From: Desulfobacteraceae bacterium
GTDB lineage: Bacteria; Desulfobacterota; Desulfobacteria; Desulfobacterales; ETH-SRB1
DNA length: 36,633 bases
Direction: 5' to 3'
NCBI GenBank assembly: GCA_013792055.1
Contig: VMSQ01000212.1
Location: 1 to 36,633 of the forward strand
Part shown: positions 16,823 through 24,610 of the stretch, piece after piece
How positions within the stretch are numbered: position 1 is the first letter of the stretch
How the letters are laid out: each line of letters begins with the position of its first letter
Made by a program: the position numbers and the translations under genes
The notes under the pieces: generated by a model
The model's input: the letters and a program-made list of their open reading frames with translations, nothing else
Databases searched by the model: none
Told to the model about the DNA's origin: nothing

Positions 16823-17518
16823 CTATCCTTTTACTAACATAGTAGAAGGGTCTAGAAGCAATTCGGGATAATCACAAGCCGCAGGTACTCCCTTTAGCGC
16901 TTTAACATGAATTTCTTTTCCTTCAGGCTGAAGCTGAATAATAATATCAAAAAGATCAGTTACATTTAAAAGAGAAACCGGCATACCATTAGGACAGGGC
17001 TCTTCATGGCGGTGTGTCCTGACTGTAAACCAGACATGCATGGAATGACTTTCTGCAAGCTTTTTTAATTCCGCTAGAGATTCTCTCATGTCTTTATCAA
17101 ATGGAAGACCATCAATAAGAATTGCCTGTGGCAAAAAAATTTTCTGCTCTATCAGATCGGTTAGCCTTTCCTCAAGTTTTGGCACGCTAAAACCATCTAC
17201 CTTAAATGTCATTATAAGCCGGTGCGATACTATGGACTCCCATAACTGATCTGTCTGACTAAGGTTATACTGATCCGCAATATTTCGAAACACTTCTTCA
17301 TACCACAAACAAACTTTTTTTACTGAATCATCCAAACTTATATGAAGAACATTTCTGCTTCTCAGAAGACCGTCTAAAGCCAACTGCACAAGGATTGCCG
17401 TTTTACCTAAACCAGCCCGCGCCAGCACGGCACCAAACCCTCCTGGCTGAAGAATATTCTCTGTTTCATGGCCCATAAGCCTCAGAGGATTACGGAAGAT
17501 TAACTCCTTTTTTAACAT
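16823..17518 (-). CDS. RecA/KaiC-like P-loop ATPase, function unknown
   Basis: A 231-residue protein from the ATG at 17518, which has AAGGA 8 nt upstream; an upstream in-frame start at 17572 lacks a ribosome site. Walker A is ARAGLGKT at 33-40 after a GGFGAVL strand. The Walker B-like ILIDG is at 133-137. A later strand-helix HVWFTVRTHRHEE follows. The pattern fits a single RecA-fold domain as in KaiC/GvpD-like ATPases, but it is too short for a two-domain KaiC. It converges on the SPASM-TPR gene with only 17 nt between stops. The first 10 residues carry no signal. The exact family is not recognised. Confidence 0.65.
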   Translation of the reverse strand: MLKKELIFRNPLRLMGHETENILQPGGFGAVLARAGLGKTAILVQLALDGLLRSRNVLHISLDDSVKKVCLWYEEVFRNIADQYNLSQTDQLWESIVSHRLIMTFKVDGFSVPKLEERLTDLIEQKIFLPQAILIDGLPFDKDMRESLAELKKLAESHSMHVWFTVRTHRHEEPCPNGMPVSLLNVTDLFDIIIQLQPEGKEIHVKALKGVPAACDYPELLLDPSTMLVKG

Positions 17519-17585
17519 ATTGGAATTCCTTTCTTTAAGGTAAATGATCTTGTTGCTTGTCGCTGTTCTCATCCAGATACCATCT

Positions 17586-17752
17586 TAATTAATGCCTGAA
17601 CAAAAACCCCTGGTTCCGAGCGGTCATTGCGAGGCGTGAGGAACGAACGACGAAGCAATCCCCTTGTTTCAGGGAGATTGCTTCGGTCGTACCTCCCTCG
17701 CAATGACAGGAAAACCGTAATTCAGGGAATTTTCGTTTAAACATTAATTATA
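17586..17752. mobile_element. MITE-like palindromic element
   Basis: Core arms GTCATTGCGAGG (17623-17634) and CCTCGCAATGAC (17696-17707) are exact reverse complements. The inner arms also pair (CGAAGCAATC near 17651 with GATTGCTTCG near 17676). Pairing continues outward to AATTAATG near 17588 and CATTAATT near 17742. I recognise the TCATTGCGAGG...GAAGCAATC pattern as a palindromic repeat common in several bacterial genomes. No ORF lies inside. It fills the gap between fusA and the ATPase gene. Confidence 0.75.
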
Positions 17753-17772
17753 CCTCGGAAGGTTATAAATTG

Positions 17773-19857
17773 CTACGCAACATTCTTCTTTTCTTCTGCA
17801 GCCTTTTTGACCAGCTCCTCGGAAATCGAACTGGGCACCTGCTTATATGTAAAAAATTCCATGGTAAACTGAGCCTTGCCTTGAGTTAACGATCTCAATA
17901 CAGTTGAATAACCAAACATCTCTGCAAGTGGAACCTGGGCCTCAATAACACATATGGACCCTTCGTCCTGAGCAGCAACAATTATTCCCCGCCTCTGGTT
18001 AAGAGAGCCCATGGCAGCGCCCTGATATTCGGTGGGCGTTTCGACCACAACCTTCATAATAGGCTCATGTATAACTGGTTTGGCTTTTGCATAACCTTCC
18101 AGAAAAGCTCCACGGGCAGCGGCCTGGAATGCCATTTCTGATGAATCAACAGAATGAGACTGGCCGTCATTGATAACAACTTTTATACCGGTAACCGGGA
18201 ATTGCATTTTAGGTCCTTTTGCAAGACAGTTTCTGAATCCCTTTTCACATGCAGAGATAAACTGTGTTGGAATTGATCCACCGGTAACCTTGTTTTCAAA
18301 TACAAATTCGTCTTCGATAACCGGCTCCATATAACCAGCCACACGGCCAAACTGCCCGGCGCCACCCGTTTGTTTTCTATGTGTATAATTGAATTCTGCC
18401 AGGCGTGTAATAGTTTCTCTATAAGATACGGTAGGAGTACCGGTTGTAACTTCTGCGTTGTACTCGCGACGCATCCTTTCTACATATACTTCAAGGTGCA
18501 GCTCTCCCATCCCTGAAATAATTGTATCGCCTGTCTCCTCGCTTACATATGTTCTAAATGTCGGATCTTCCTTGGAAAAACGGTTCAGGGCTTTGGACAT
18601 ATTGACTTCAGCCGTACTATCTTTAGGAATAATGGCAAGTGAAATAACCGGTTCAGGTATAAACATGGATGTCATGGCAAGATTAAAGCCCCGAGACACA
18701 AAGGTATCGCCTGAAGCACAATCAATACCAAAAAGAGTCCCTATATATCCGGCAGATATCTTCCCGATATCCTCCATCTGGTTTGCATGCATGCGAACCA
18801 GTCTGCCAACTTTTACCTTTTTTCCGGTCCTGACATTAAAAATTGTATCTCCCTTTGCAAGCGTTCCCTGATAAACACGTACATAGGTAAGCTGCCCGAA
18901 TTGTCCTTCTTCTATCTTGAAAGCATAAGCAACAAGCGGTTTTTGTGAATCATTGGAAAGAATTACTTCAGCCTCATTATTATTCATATCAAGGGCATGA
19001 TTTTCTATCTCTGATGGACATGGCAAAAAATTTGTTACTGCATCAAGAATCAGTTGAACCCCCTTGTTTTTATATGCCGATCCAATGAAGACCGGAGTTA
19101 TTTTTCGAGCAATTGTAGCTTTTCGTACAGCAGAGATAAGTAGTTCATCGGTAACTTTATCCTCAAGAGCAGCTTCCATTAGTTCATCTGAAAACATAGA
19201 AGCAACATCAATAAGTTCTTCCCGCTTTTCAATGGCTTCTGACAAAAGGCTTTCAGGAATATCTTCAACACGTACAGTCTCGCCATTTATACCATCAAAA
19301 TAAACGGCTTTCATAGCAACCAGGTCAACCACTCCCTCAAAATCCGCCTCAAGCCCAATGGGCATCTGCATGGCAACCGCATTGTGACCAAGCTTGTTCT
19401 TTAGCTGGTCGATTACGCGTGAAGGGTTTGCTCCGCTCCTGTCACATTTGTTTATAAAGCCCAGACAAGGCACTTTGTACCGCTTCATCTGCTGATCAAC
19501 AGTAATGGATTGTGACTGGACACCGCCTACAGAACATAGAACAAGTATCGCGCCATCAAGAACCTTTAACGCTCTTTCAACCTCTATTGTAAAATCAACA
19601 TGCCCAGGGGTATCAATGATATTAATCTCATGGCCCTGCCATTCACAGTACGTTGCCGCTGAAGCTATAGTTATGCCGCGCTCCCTTTCAAGCTCCATGG
19701 AATCCATTGTTGCACCAACACCATCTTTTCCTTTCACATCATGAATTGCATGTATTCGTTTGGTGTAAAAGAGAATCCTTTCTGTAAGCGTGGTTTTACC
19801 TGAATCAATGTGTGCGCTTATACCTATGTTTCTTACTTTTTCAGAAGTCTTTTCCAT
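17773..19857 (-). CDS. fusA: Elongation factor G, mitochondrial-like (spdEFG1) type
   Basis: Ribosomal translocase GTPase. It has 694 residues in the usual five-domain order. G motifs are [17 protein letters not shown] and NKCD. The segments [36 protein letters not shown] and [18 protein letters not shown] match the mitochondrial EFG1/spdEFG1 style rather than the canonical str-operon fusA. It is solitary, with no rpsL, rpsG or tuf beside it. The Shine-Dalgarno is weak. The 458-nt region upstream contains a palindromic element and a promoter candidate at 20279. EF-G identity is firm; subtype by motif memory. Confidence 0.93.
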   Translation of the reverse strand: MEKTSEKVRNIGISAHIDSGKTTLTERILFYTKRIHAIHDVKGKDGVGATMDSMELERERGITIASAATYCEWQGHEINIIDTPGHVDFTIEVERALKVLDGAILVLCSVGGVQSQSITVDQQMKRYKVPCLGFINKCDRSGANPSRVIDQLKNKLGHNAVAMQMPIGLEADFEGVVDLVAMKAVYFDGINGETVRVEDIPESLLSEAIEKREELIDVASMFSDELMEAALEDKVTDELLISAVRKATIARKITPVFIGSAYKNKGVQLILDAVTNFLPCPSEIENHALDMNNNEAEVILSNDSQKPLVAYAFKIEEGQFGQLTYVRVYQGTLAKGDTIFNVRTGKKVKVGRLVRMHANQMEDIGKISAGYIGTLFGIDCASGDTFVSRGFNLAMTSMFIPEPVISLAIIPKDSTAEVNMSKALNRFSKEDPTFRTYVSEETGDTIISGMGELHLEVYVERMRREYNAEVTTGTPTVSYRETITRLAEFNYTHRKQTGGAGQFGRVAGYMEPVIEDEFVFENKVTGGSIPTQFISACEKGFRNCLAKGPKMQFPVTGIKVVINDGQSHSVDSSEMAFQAAARGAFLEGYAKAKPVIHEPIMKVVVETPTEYQGAAMGSLNQRRGIIVAAQDEGSICVIEAQVPLAEMFGYSTVLRSLTQGKAQFTMEFFTYKQVPSSISEELVKKAAEEKKNVA

Positions 19858-19880
19858 AATGCTTTTATCCTAATTATAAT

Positions 19881-20050
19881 ATTGCACCTAAATTGAGCGA
19901 TTTTTTACTCGACCTGCACCAATCTGTTGCGCATCAAGGACTTGCGAAAAGTCTCGACATATCCATTGGTATGCCTACGCTTTTCGCAAACCTTGCTGCA
20001 TCAAGATCTCGGCACATTTCTTCGCAAAAAATCGCTCAACTTAGGTGTTA
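19881..20050. mobile_element. MITE-like palindrome upstream of fusA
   Basis: Outer arms TGCACCTAAATTGAGCGATT (from 19883) and the matching AATCGCTCAACTTAGGTGTT (ending 20049) pair with few mismatches, extending through the adjoining T-run/A-run. An inner pair GCGAAAAG/CTTTTCGC brackets a GC-richer centre. No ORF of note. The rest of the gap (20051-20315) is AT-rich, with a short GTGAGA/TCTCAC inverted repeat at 20171-20202 and nothing else I can assign. Confidence 0.7.
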
Positions 20051-20278
20051 CAAAAACTGAAAATAAAAAATCCCGCATCTGGGATTGCACCATATGGGGA
20101 TTTATATTAGCTTTGATTTCTAAATTAGAAAAGAATTTATATAATCTTAGTCCAATCCTCTATGGTTAAAGTGAGATATAGTCTATAAAGAACTGGTCTC
20201 ACGGTAATAAGCCGATTATCAATCATAAAAAACTATTTAATTAGTTGACTGGAATTTATCACCACCAATAAAGTTTAC

Positions 20279-20307
20279 AAATTAGTTATTTAAAATAAGT
20301 TTGTCAA
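20279..20307 (-). promoter_or_regulatory. Weak promoter candidate for fusA
   Basis: Minus strand TTGACA (20302-20307), 17-nt spacer, TAATTT (20279-20284). The -35 is consensus and the -10 poor. If used, fusA has a leader of about 410 nt that includes the palindrome at 19881-20050. Confidence 0.35.
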
Positions 20308-20315
20308 GAAAATTT

Positions 20316-21719
20316 TTAAGCGTTAATGTCTTCCTCTATAACTGCACCTTCCTTTATAATTGCCTGGGACCCGCCCCTGTTATTTATTACGACATCTCCC
20401 CTGATCTTAACATTTGCTTCAAAAGAAACATCCCCTATTATAGTCAAAGATTCACAATCAACTAAAGAAGGAATACCATTTGCAAACCTTTTATCAAACA
20501 TATCTATTTTACTGTAATATTTCGGATCAAGATCAATTATTATATTAAAATTTTTGCCATTCTGTTTCCTGGCCGGGTTAACAATAAAATTTTTATCCTC
20601 TGAAAATAAAAAGCAGTCAGAACGAACAGCCATAAGATCATTGCACGTTTTAACAGGGAAAAACCGAGATCTGGGAACTCTAATTACTGTTGCACCTTCA
20701 ATAATTGAGATAGCTGACCCCATTGCGGTTTCTATCTGATAAACAGGCGGACTTAATTCATCTCTCGGATCTAAGCTCTTAGGATTCAGAATCATAGGAA
20801 GCTTAACTGTCCTGTGTCTATCAATTAAATTTTTCAAAGACCTTAAATCTATCCAGATATTGTTTGTATTGAAATATTTATACTGACTTATATCTCTACA
20901 CTTTTCAAGTTCCCTTTTCGAGCACTGAGCTGCTTCACGTAAAATCATATGGCCATTTTTATCTCTGGCCATATGACCTCCTTTAAAATCAACGGGTATC
21001 CTTTCCGAGACCTCCATCATAAAAGGAAAGCCTTTTTCGGAAAAAAATCCAAGGAGCGATTTATCTATGGTAGCGCCCAAATTATCAGAATTTGCAATAA
21101 AAGCGTATATTATCCCTTCATCAATTAGTTGCTGAAGGATTCCTGAGGTTAATAAGGCTGTATATACATCTCCGTGACCGGGCGGATTCCACTCAAGGCG
21201 TCGGTTGCCGGGCCAGTCAGCAGGAGCAAAGCCATGCCGTAAGATCTTGGGGAACCTGTGCTGAAGGAATAACCTTGGAGCTATGGATGGCTTAATTTTT
21301 GACAGCGCGGAAATTGTTTCCTGATGAGTACTGAAACTGTTCATAAGGCACAGCTTAACATTTAACTTTTCTGCCTTCTCTAAAATTATTTCAAGGAATG
21401 TTTTATCGTTTTTTGCCTTTATTAGAGATTTGGGCTTTGTTAAACCCATAGTTGTTCCAAGACCGCCGTTCAATACTATCATAGCAACATTTTTCAATAC
21501 TTTTTCACCGGCATCTGCATATTTAGACGCATCCTTTGCGTCTTCAATATCATCTGGATCAAGAGGCCTTATATCTTTATCATAAATAAATCCTTTTTCA
21601 CCGGCAGCAACCTTTTCATAATAATATGCAAATGTATCAATAACTATAGGCTGAATACCTTCTGTTTTCATCTTTGATATAAAGGCCTGCAAATATCTTG
21701 GTTCGCCTGAAGTCTTCAA
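20316..21719 (-). CDS. UTP--glucose-1-phosphate uridylyltransferase, eukaryotic-type UDPGP family
   Basis: Makes UDP-glucose (or UDP-N-acetylhexosamine) from UTP and sugar 1-phosphate. It has 467 residues. The nucleotide-binding signature VLNGGLGTTMGLTKPKS is near residue 80, followed by WNPPGHGDVYTAL and the C-terminal left-handed-helix-like stretch INNRGGSQAIIKEGAVIEED. This is the PF01704 (eukaryotic UGP) family, not bacterial GalU. The start is TTG at 21719, with GAGGG 7 nt upstream; the first ATG (21671) has no such site. It lies downstream of ilvE in the same direction, separated by a hairpin repeat. The sugar is not certain from sequence. Confidence 0.87.
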   Translation of the reverse strand: MKTSGEPRYLQAFISKMKTEGIQPIVIDTFAYYYEKVAAGEKGFIYDKDIRPLDPDDIEDAKDASKYADAGEKVLKNVAMIVLNGGLGTTMGLTKPKSLIKAKNDKTFLEIILEKAEKLNVKLCLMNSFSTHQETISALSKIKPSIAPRLFLQHRFPKILRHGFAPADWPGNRRLEWNPPGHGDVYTALLTSGILQQLIDEGIIYAFIANSDNLGATIDKSLLGFFSEKGFPFMMEVSERIPVDFKGGHMARDKNGHMILREAAQCSKRELEKCRDISQYKYFNTNNIWIDLRSLKNLIDRHRTVKLPMILNPKSLDPRDELSPPVYQIETAMGSAISIIEGATVIRVPRSRFFPVKTCNDLMAVRSDCFLFSEDKNFIVNPARKQNGKNFNIIIDLDPKYYSKIDMFDKRFANGIPSLVDCESLTIIGDVSFEANVKIRGDVVINNRGGSQAIIKEGAVIEEDINA

Positions 21720-21736
21720 ATAAATACCCTCTCAGA

Positions 21737-21800
21737 GTTCACGGTTAAAATGCTTCAGTCGTTGCATAATTCATTAAAAAAAGCGTGAACCGTGAACCGT
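21737..21800. repeat. GGTTCAC-family hairpin between ilvE and the UDPGP gene
   Basis: GTTCACGGTT at 21737-21746 and AACCGTGAAC at 21788-21797 form a perfect 10-bp inverted repeat, with the right arm carrying two tandem units. It fills most of the 92-nt intergenic gap, as in the rplU-rpmA and proB-proA gaps. Confidence 0.7.
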
Positions 21801-21811
21801 TTTCTTAACAT

Positions 21812-22873
21812 CTATATCGGCTCAATCCATCCAAAAGGATCTTCTGCAATACCATACTGTATGTCTGTTATGGCATTATAAAACTTGTTTGCCATAGGAC
21901 CAACTTTACCGTCATCTATGGTTAAAATCTTTTTGCCGTATCTTATTTCTCCGACAGGTGAAATAATGGCAGCAGTGCCTGATCCGAAAATCTCATGAAG
22001 CTTGCCTGATTCGTGAGTATCAATCAACTCGTCAATGCTGATCTTCCTCTCTGTAATTTTCAAATTCCACATTTTTGCAAGGGAAATTACAGAATCTCTG
22101 GTAATGCCTGGGAGTATGCTTCCGCTTAACATCGGAGTAATAATCTCGTCATCTATGACAAAAAATATGTTCATCGATCCTACTTCTTCCACATATTTAA
22201 GCTCAACCCCATCTAGCCATAAAACCTGTGTATAACCATTTCTATGGGCTTCTTCGCCGGCATAAAGACTTGCTGCATAGTTTCCGGCTGTTTTTACATT
22301 TCCAACACCGCCTCGCACTGCTCTAACGTGGTTTTTTGTAACCCAGATTTTAATTGGATTAAAACCTTCTTTATAATATGCGCCAACCGGTGAAAGGATA
22401 ATAAACAAACGATATGTATGAGAAGCGCGGACGCCCAGAAACGGGTCCGTTGCGATAATTGCAGGCCTTATATAAAGGGAAGCATCATGAGTACCAGGCA
22501 CCCAGTCTTTTTCAATATTTAACAACTGCTTCATGGCATAAAAAATAAAATCTTCGTCAATCTCAGGAATGCATAAGGCACGTGCAGATTTATTAAGCCT
22601 TGTAAAATTATCTCTCGGTCTAAAAATCTGTATATTGCCTGACTCTGTCCTGAAAGCCTTGAGCCCTTCAAAAATGGCCTGGCCATAATGAAGAACCATT
22701 GTGGCGGGATCCATTATAAAGGATGCGTATGGCTCAATGCGTGGATTATGCCAGCCTTCTTCTGGATTGTAATCCATATTAAACATATGGTCTGTAAATA
22801 TTGTTCCAAAACCAAGATTGGAAGCATCCGGCCGCTGCTTCAATTTGTCGCATCTTTTAATAGTTATTTGCAT
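21812..22873 (-). CDS. ilvE: Branched-chain amino acid aminotransferase
   Basis: PLP enzyme (class IV) for the last step of valine, leucine and isoleucine synthesis. It has 353 residues, the long BCAT2-like form. Motifs: LHYGQAIFEGLKAFR near residue 60, GNVKTAGNYAASL with the PLP lysine, LDGVELKYVEEVGSMN, SILPGITRDSVI, and EIFGSGTAAIISPVG. AGGAGG lies 6 nt before the ATG and overlaps the end of the upstream PPC gene, so the two are coupled. Identification is firm. Confidence 0.95.
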   Translation of the reverse strand: MQITIKRCDKLKQRPDASNLGFGTIFTDHMFNMDYNPEEGWHNPRIEPYASFIMDPATMVLHYGQAIFEGLKAFRTESGNIQIFRPRDNFTRLNKSARALCIPEIDEDFIFYAMKQLLNIEKDWVPGTHDASLYIRPAIIATDPFLGVRASHTYRLFIILSPVGAYYKEGFNPIKIWVTKNHVRAVRGGVGNVKTAGNYAASLYAGEEAHRNGYTQVLWLDGVELKYVEEVGSMNIFFVIDDEIITPMLSGSILPGITRDSVISLAKMWNLKITERKISIDELIDTHESGKLHEIFGSGTAAIISPVGEIRYGKKILTIDDGKVGPMANKFYNAITDIQYGIAEDPFGWIEPI

Positions 22874-22883
22874 TTAAACCTCC

Positions 22884-23330
22884 TCAGACAAACGATAAAT
22901 TCCATAGCATAAGACCGGTTTTATTATCATAAGCTCTCTCAAAAGGCTTTCCTGTTAATTCCTGAAGGTTGATTTCCCCTGCAAAAATAATTGTCTCTGA
23001 AAAAAGATGCCCTCCGGTAATTTTACCTTTCTCATCACTTAAAACAATGTGTGCATGTACAAATGGGCTGCCCTCTTTTACTGAGACGTTACCAATACAT
23101 GCTATGATCTCAAGAGGAGCTTCTTCGCTGAAAGTCACATAAACCTGCTGTTTTTGGTCATAACATCCTAATGTAACGGATGAAACAGAGCCAATCGCCG
23201 AAAAAACGGCCATCTGGATTGAGGCTTCTTTACAGAAGTCTTCAACAGACTCTATCAAATCCTTGCCGTAAGGAAGGGACCCTAAAAAAAAACGTCCGAG
23301 CTTAAATTCAGATAAAGACATATTCTTCAT
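22884..23330 (-). CDS. PPC/DUF296 domain protein
   Basis: A 148-residue protein resembling the PCC (plants and prokaryotes conserved) domain. It shows FFLGSLPYGKDLIESVEDFC, AIGSVSSVTLGCYD and the HAHIVLSDEKGKITGGHL metal-site-like stretch. Bacterial members form trimers and some bind DNA when fused to an AT-hook, but none is seen here. It is the first gene of a unit with ilvE, ending 10 nt before it. Promoter candidate at 23386-23414. The biochemical role is unknown. Confidence 0.85.
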   Translation of the reverse strand: MKNMSLSEFKLGRFFLGSLPYGKDLIESVEDFCKEASIQMAVFSAIGSVSSVTLGCYDQKQQVYVTFSEEAPLEIIACIGNVSVKEGSPFVHAHIVLSDEKGKITGGHLFSETIIFAGEINLQELTGKPFERAYDNKTGLMLWNLSFV

Positions 23331-23385
23331 ATAAACAAAAGGTTAAATCCAATTTGCAGGTTGATGTTTTTATTTTATTTTATAA

Positions 23386-23414
23386 CATATAAAAATATTT
23401 CCTCTTTAAATCAA
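23386..23414 (-). promoter_or_regulatory. Promoter candidate for PPC-ilvE unit
   Basis: Minus strand TTGATT (23409-23414), 17-nt spacer, TATATG (23386-23391). Start near 23379 gives a leader of about 50 nt. Confidence 0.5.
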
Positions 23415-23500
23415 GAAATAAGTTTTTTGTAACATAGCTTTTGGAAAATATATCAGCCCATAGATAGCTTGTTTCATATAGTTTTACAAAACCTGAGCTA

Positions 23501-23529
23501 TTGACATCGTTTTTCTATTCAGATAGGAA
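23501..23529 (+). promoter_or_regulatory. Promoter candidate for the cysteine-cluster gene at 23572
   Basis: TTGACA at 23501-23506, 17-nt spacer, TAGGAA at 23524-23529. The -35 is consensus and the -10 weak. It would give a leader of about 35 nt before the ATG. Confidence 0.4.
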
Positions 23530-23571
23530 AGTCCAAGTTTTTTGATACTAAACCCATGAAAGGAAAAAAAT

Positions 23572-24366
23572 ATGAATTTGTTAAACGATAAGCCTGATAT
23601 GGCTGGTATCGAACCTGTTAGATTCGGCCCTGATGATAAATTTAAGTTTGAATGCCATAAGGGTGTAAAATGTTTTACCAAATGTTGCAGGGGTATAAAT
23701 ATTAATCTTACTCCTTATGATATTATCAGGCTAAAAAATCGTCTGCAGCTTTCATCAGAAGAATTCTTGGCAATCTATACTGAACCGCAGCTTTTAGAAA
23801 AAACAGACCTTCCTATTATAACTTTAAAGCTGATGGACGATGAAGAAAAATCATGCCCTTTTGTAAGGGATGATGGATGCATAATCTATGAAGACAGACC
23901 AACTACCTGTCGTTATTATCCTTTGGGAGTTGCTTCATTGAGCCACAAAGAAGGAGCCGATGACAAAGAATTCTATTTTTTTGTACATGAACCTCACTGT
24001 CTTGGCTTTGAAGAAGAAAAAATATGGACCGTACGCGAATGGCGAAAAGATCAGGGGGTTGACATCCATGATGAAATTAATGCGGGGTGGACGGATCTGC
24101 TGGTCAGGAAGAGATCTTTTCCAAAAAATGTAATGCTCACAGAACAAAGCAAGAAAATGTTTTTCTTAGTCAGTTATAATATTGACAAGTTCAGAGAATT
24201 TGTTTTTGAAAGCACATTCTTAGAACGATATGATATCAAAAAGAAACTTATTGAGAAAATAAAAAAAGATGAACTTGCTCTGTTAGAATTTGGAATCAGG
24301 TGGCTGAAATGGCTTTTTTTTAAAGCCGGTGATTTCAAAATAAAAGAAGAGAAGAAATCTAATTGA
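23572..24366 (+). CDS. YkgJ-type cysteine cluster protein
   Basis: A 264-residue protein of the zinc/iron-chelating CxxxCxxC family (PF03692, YkgJ-like). The cysteines sit in ECHKGVKCFTKCCRG near residues 28-41, CPFVRDDGCIIYEDRPTTCR near 98-117, and HCLG near 146. The C-terminal third is charged and basic, with no membrane segment. The ATG has AAAGGA 8 nt upstream. Function is unknown; members are proposed to bind metal or an iron-sulfur cluster. It ends in front of two palindromic repeats and is convergent with dapA. Confidence 0.85.
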   Translation: MNLLNDKPDMAGIEPVRFGPDDKFKFECHKGVKCFTKCCRGININLTPYDIIRLKNRLQLSSEEFLAIYTEPQLLEKTDLPIITLKLMDDEEKSCPFVRDDGCIIYEDRPTTCRYYPLGVASLSHKEGADDKEFYFFVHEPHCLGFEEEKIWTVREWRKDQGVDIHDEINAGWTDLLVRKRSFPKNVMLTEQSKKMFFLVSYNIDKFREFVFESTFLERYDIKKKLIEKIKKDELALLEFGIRWLKWLFFKAGDFKIKEEKKSN

Positions 24367-24385
24367 TATTGGTTGAGTGGAAAAT

Positions 24386-24419
24386 TGGTCGAGTGGTTGA
24401 CTACTCGACCACTCGACCA
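24386..24419. repeat. Perfect 12-bp inverted repeat of 8-bp units
   Basis: TGGTCGAGTGGT (24386-24397) and ACCACTCGACCA (24408-24419) are exact reverse complements around a 10-nt loop. Related GGTTGAGTGG stands just before at 24371. The design, short tandem units in inverted pairs, parallels the GGTTCAC elements with a different unit. No T-run follows. Confidence 0.75.
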
Positions 24420-24424
24420 TGCTT

Positions 24425-24610
24425 TTAGGAACGGGGACGAAATAACTTCCCCAAGTAGGCGCATAGATTTGGGTTAGATTCGTTCGATCTTAAAGCACAA
24501 AAGTTGATAGAATAGCAGGCTATTTTGATATTTTTGGGATTTAAGATCGGGCAAAGATGGCTTGAAGCTGTGATGCATAGTTGGGAAAGTATTTCGTCCC
24601 CGTTCCTTAG
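24425..24610. mobile_element. MITE-like palindrome abutting the dapA stop codon
   Basis: Left end TTAGGAACGGGGACGAAAT (24425-24443) and right end ATTTCGTCCCCGTTCCT (24591-24607) are inverted repeats. Pairing continues inward to GATCTTAAA (near 24489) and TTTAAGATC (near 24540). The AGGAACGGGGACG end type resembles inverted repeats mobilised by REP-associated Y1 transposases (RAYT), from memory. No ORF inside. The right end supplies the TAA stop of dapA. Confidence 0.7.

Noticed and set aside
24425-24610. Degraded transposase gene within the palindrome
   Set aside because: No open frame of useful length or transposase motif is present; it reads as a non-autonomous repeat only.
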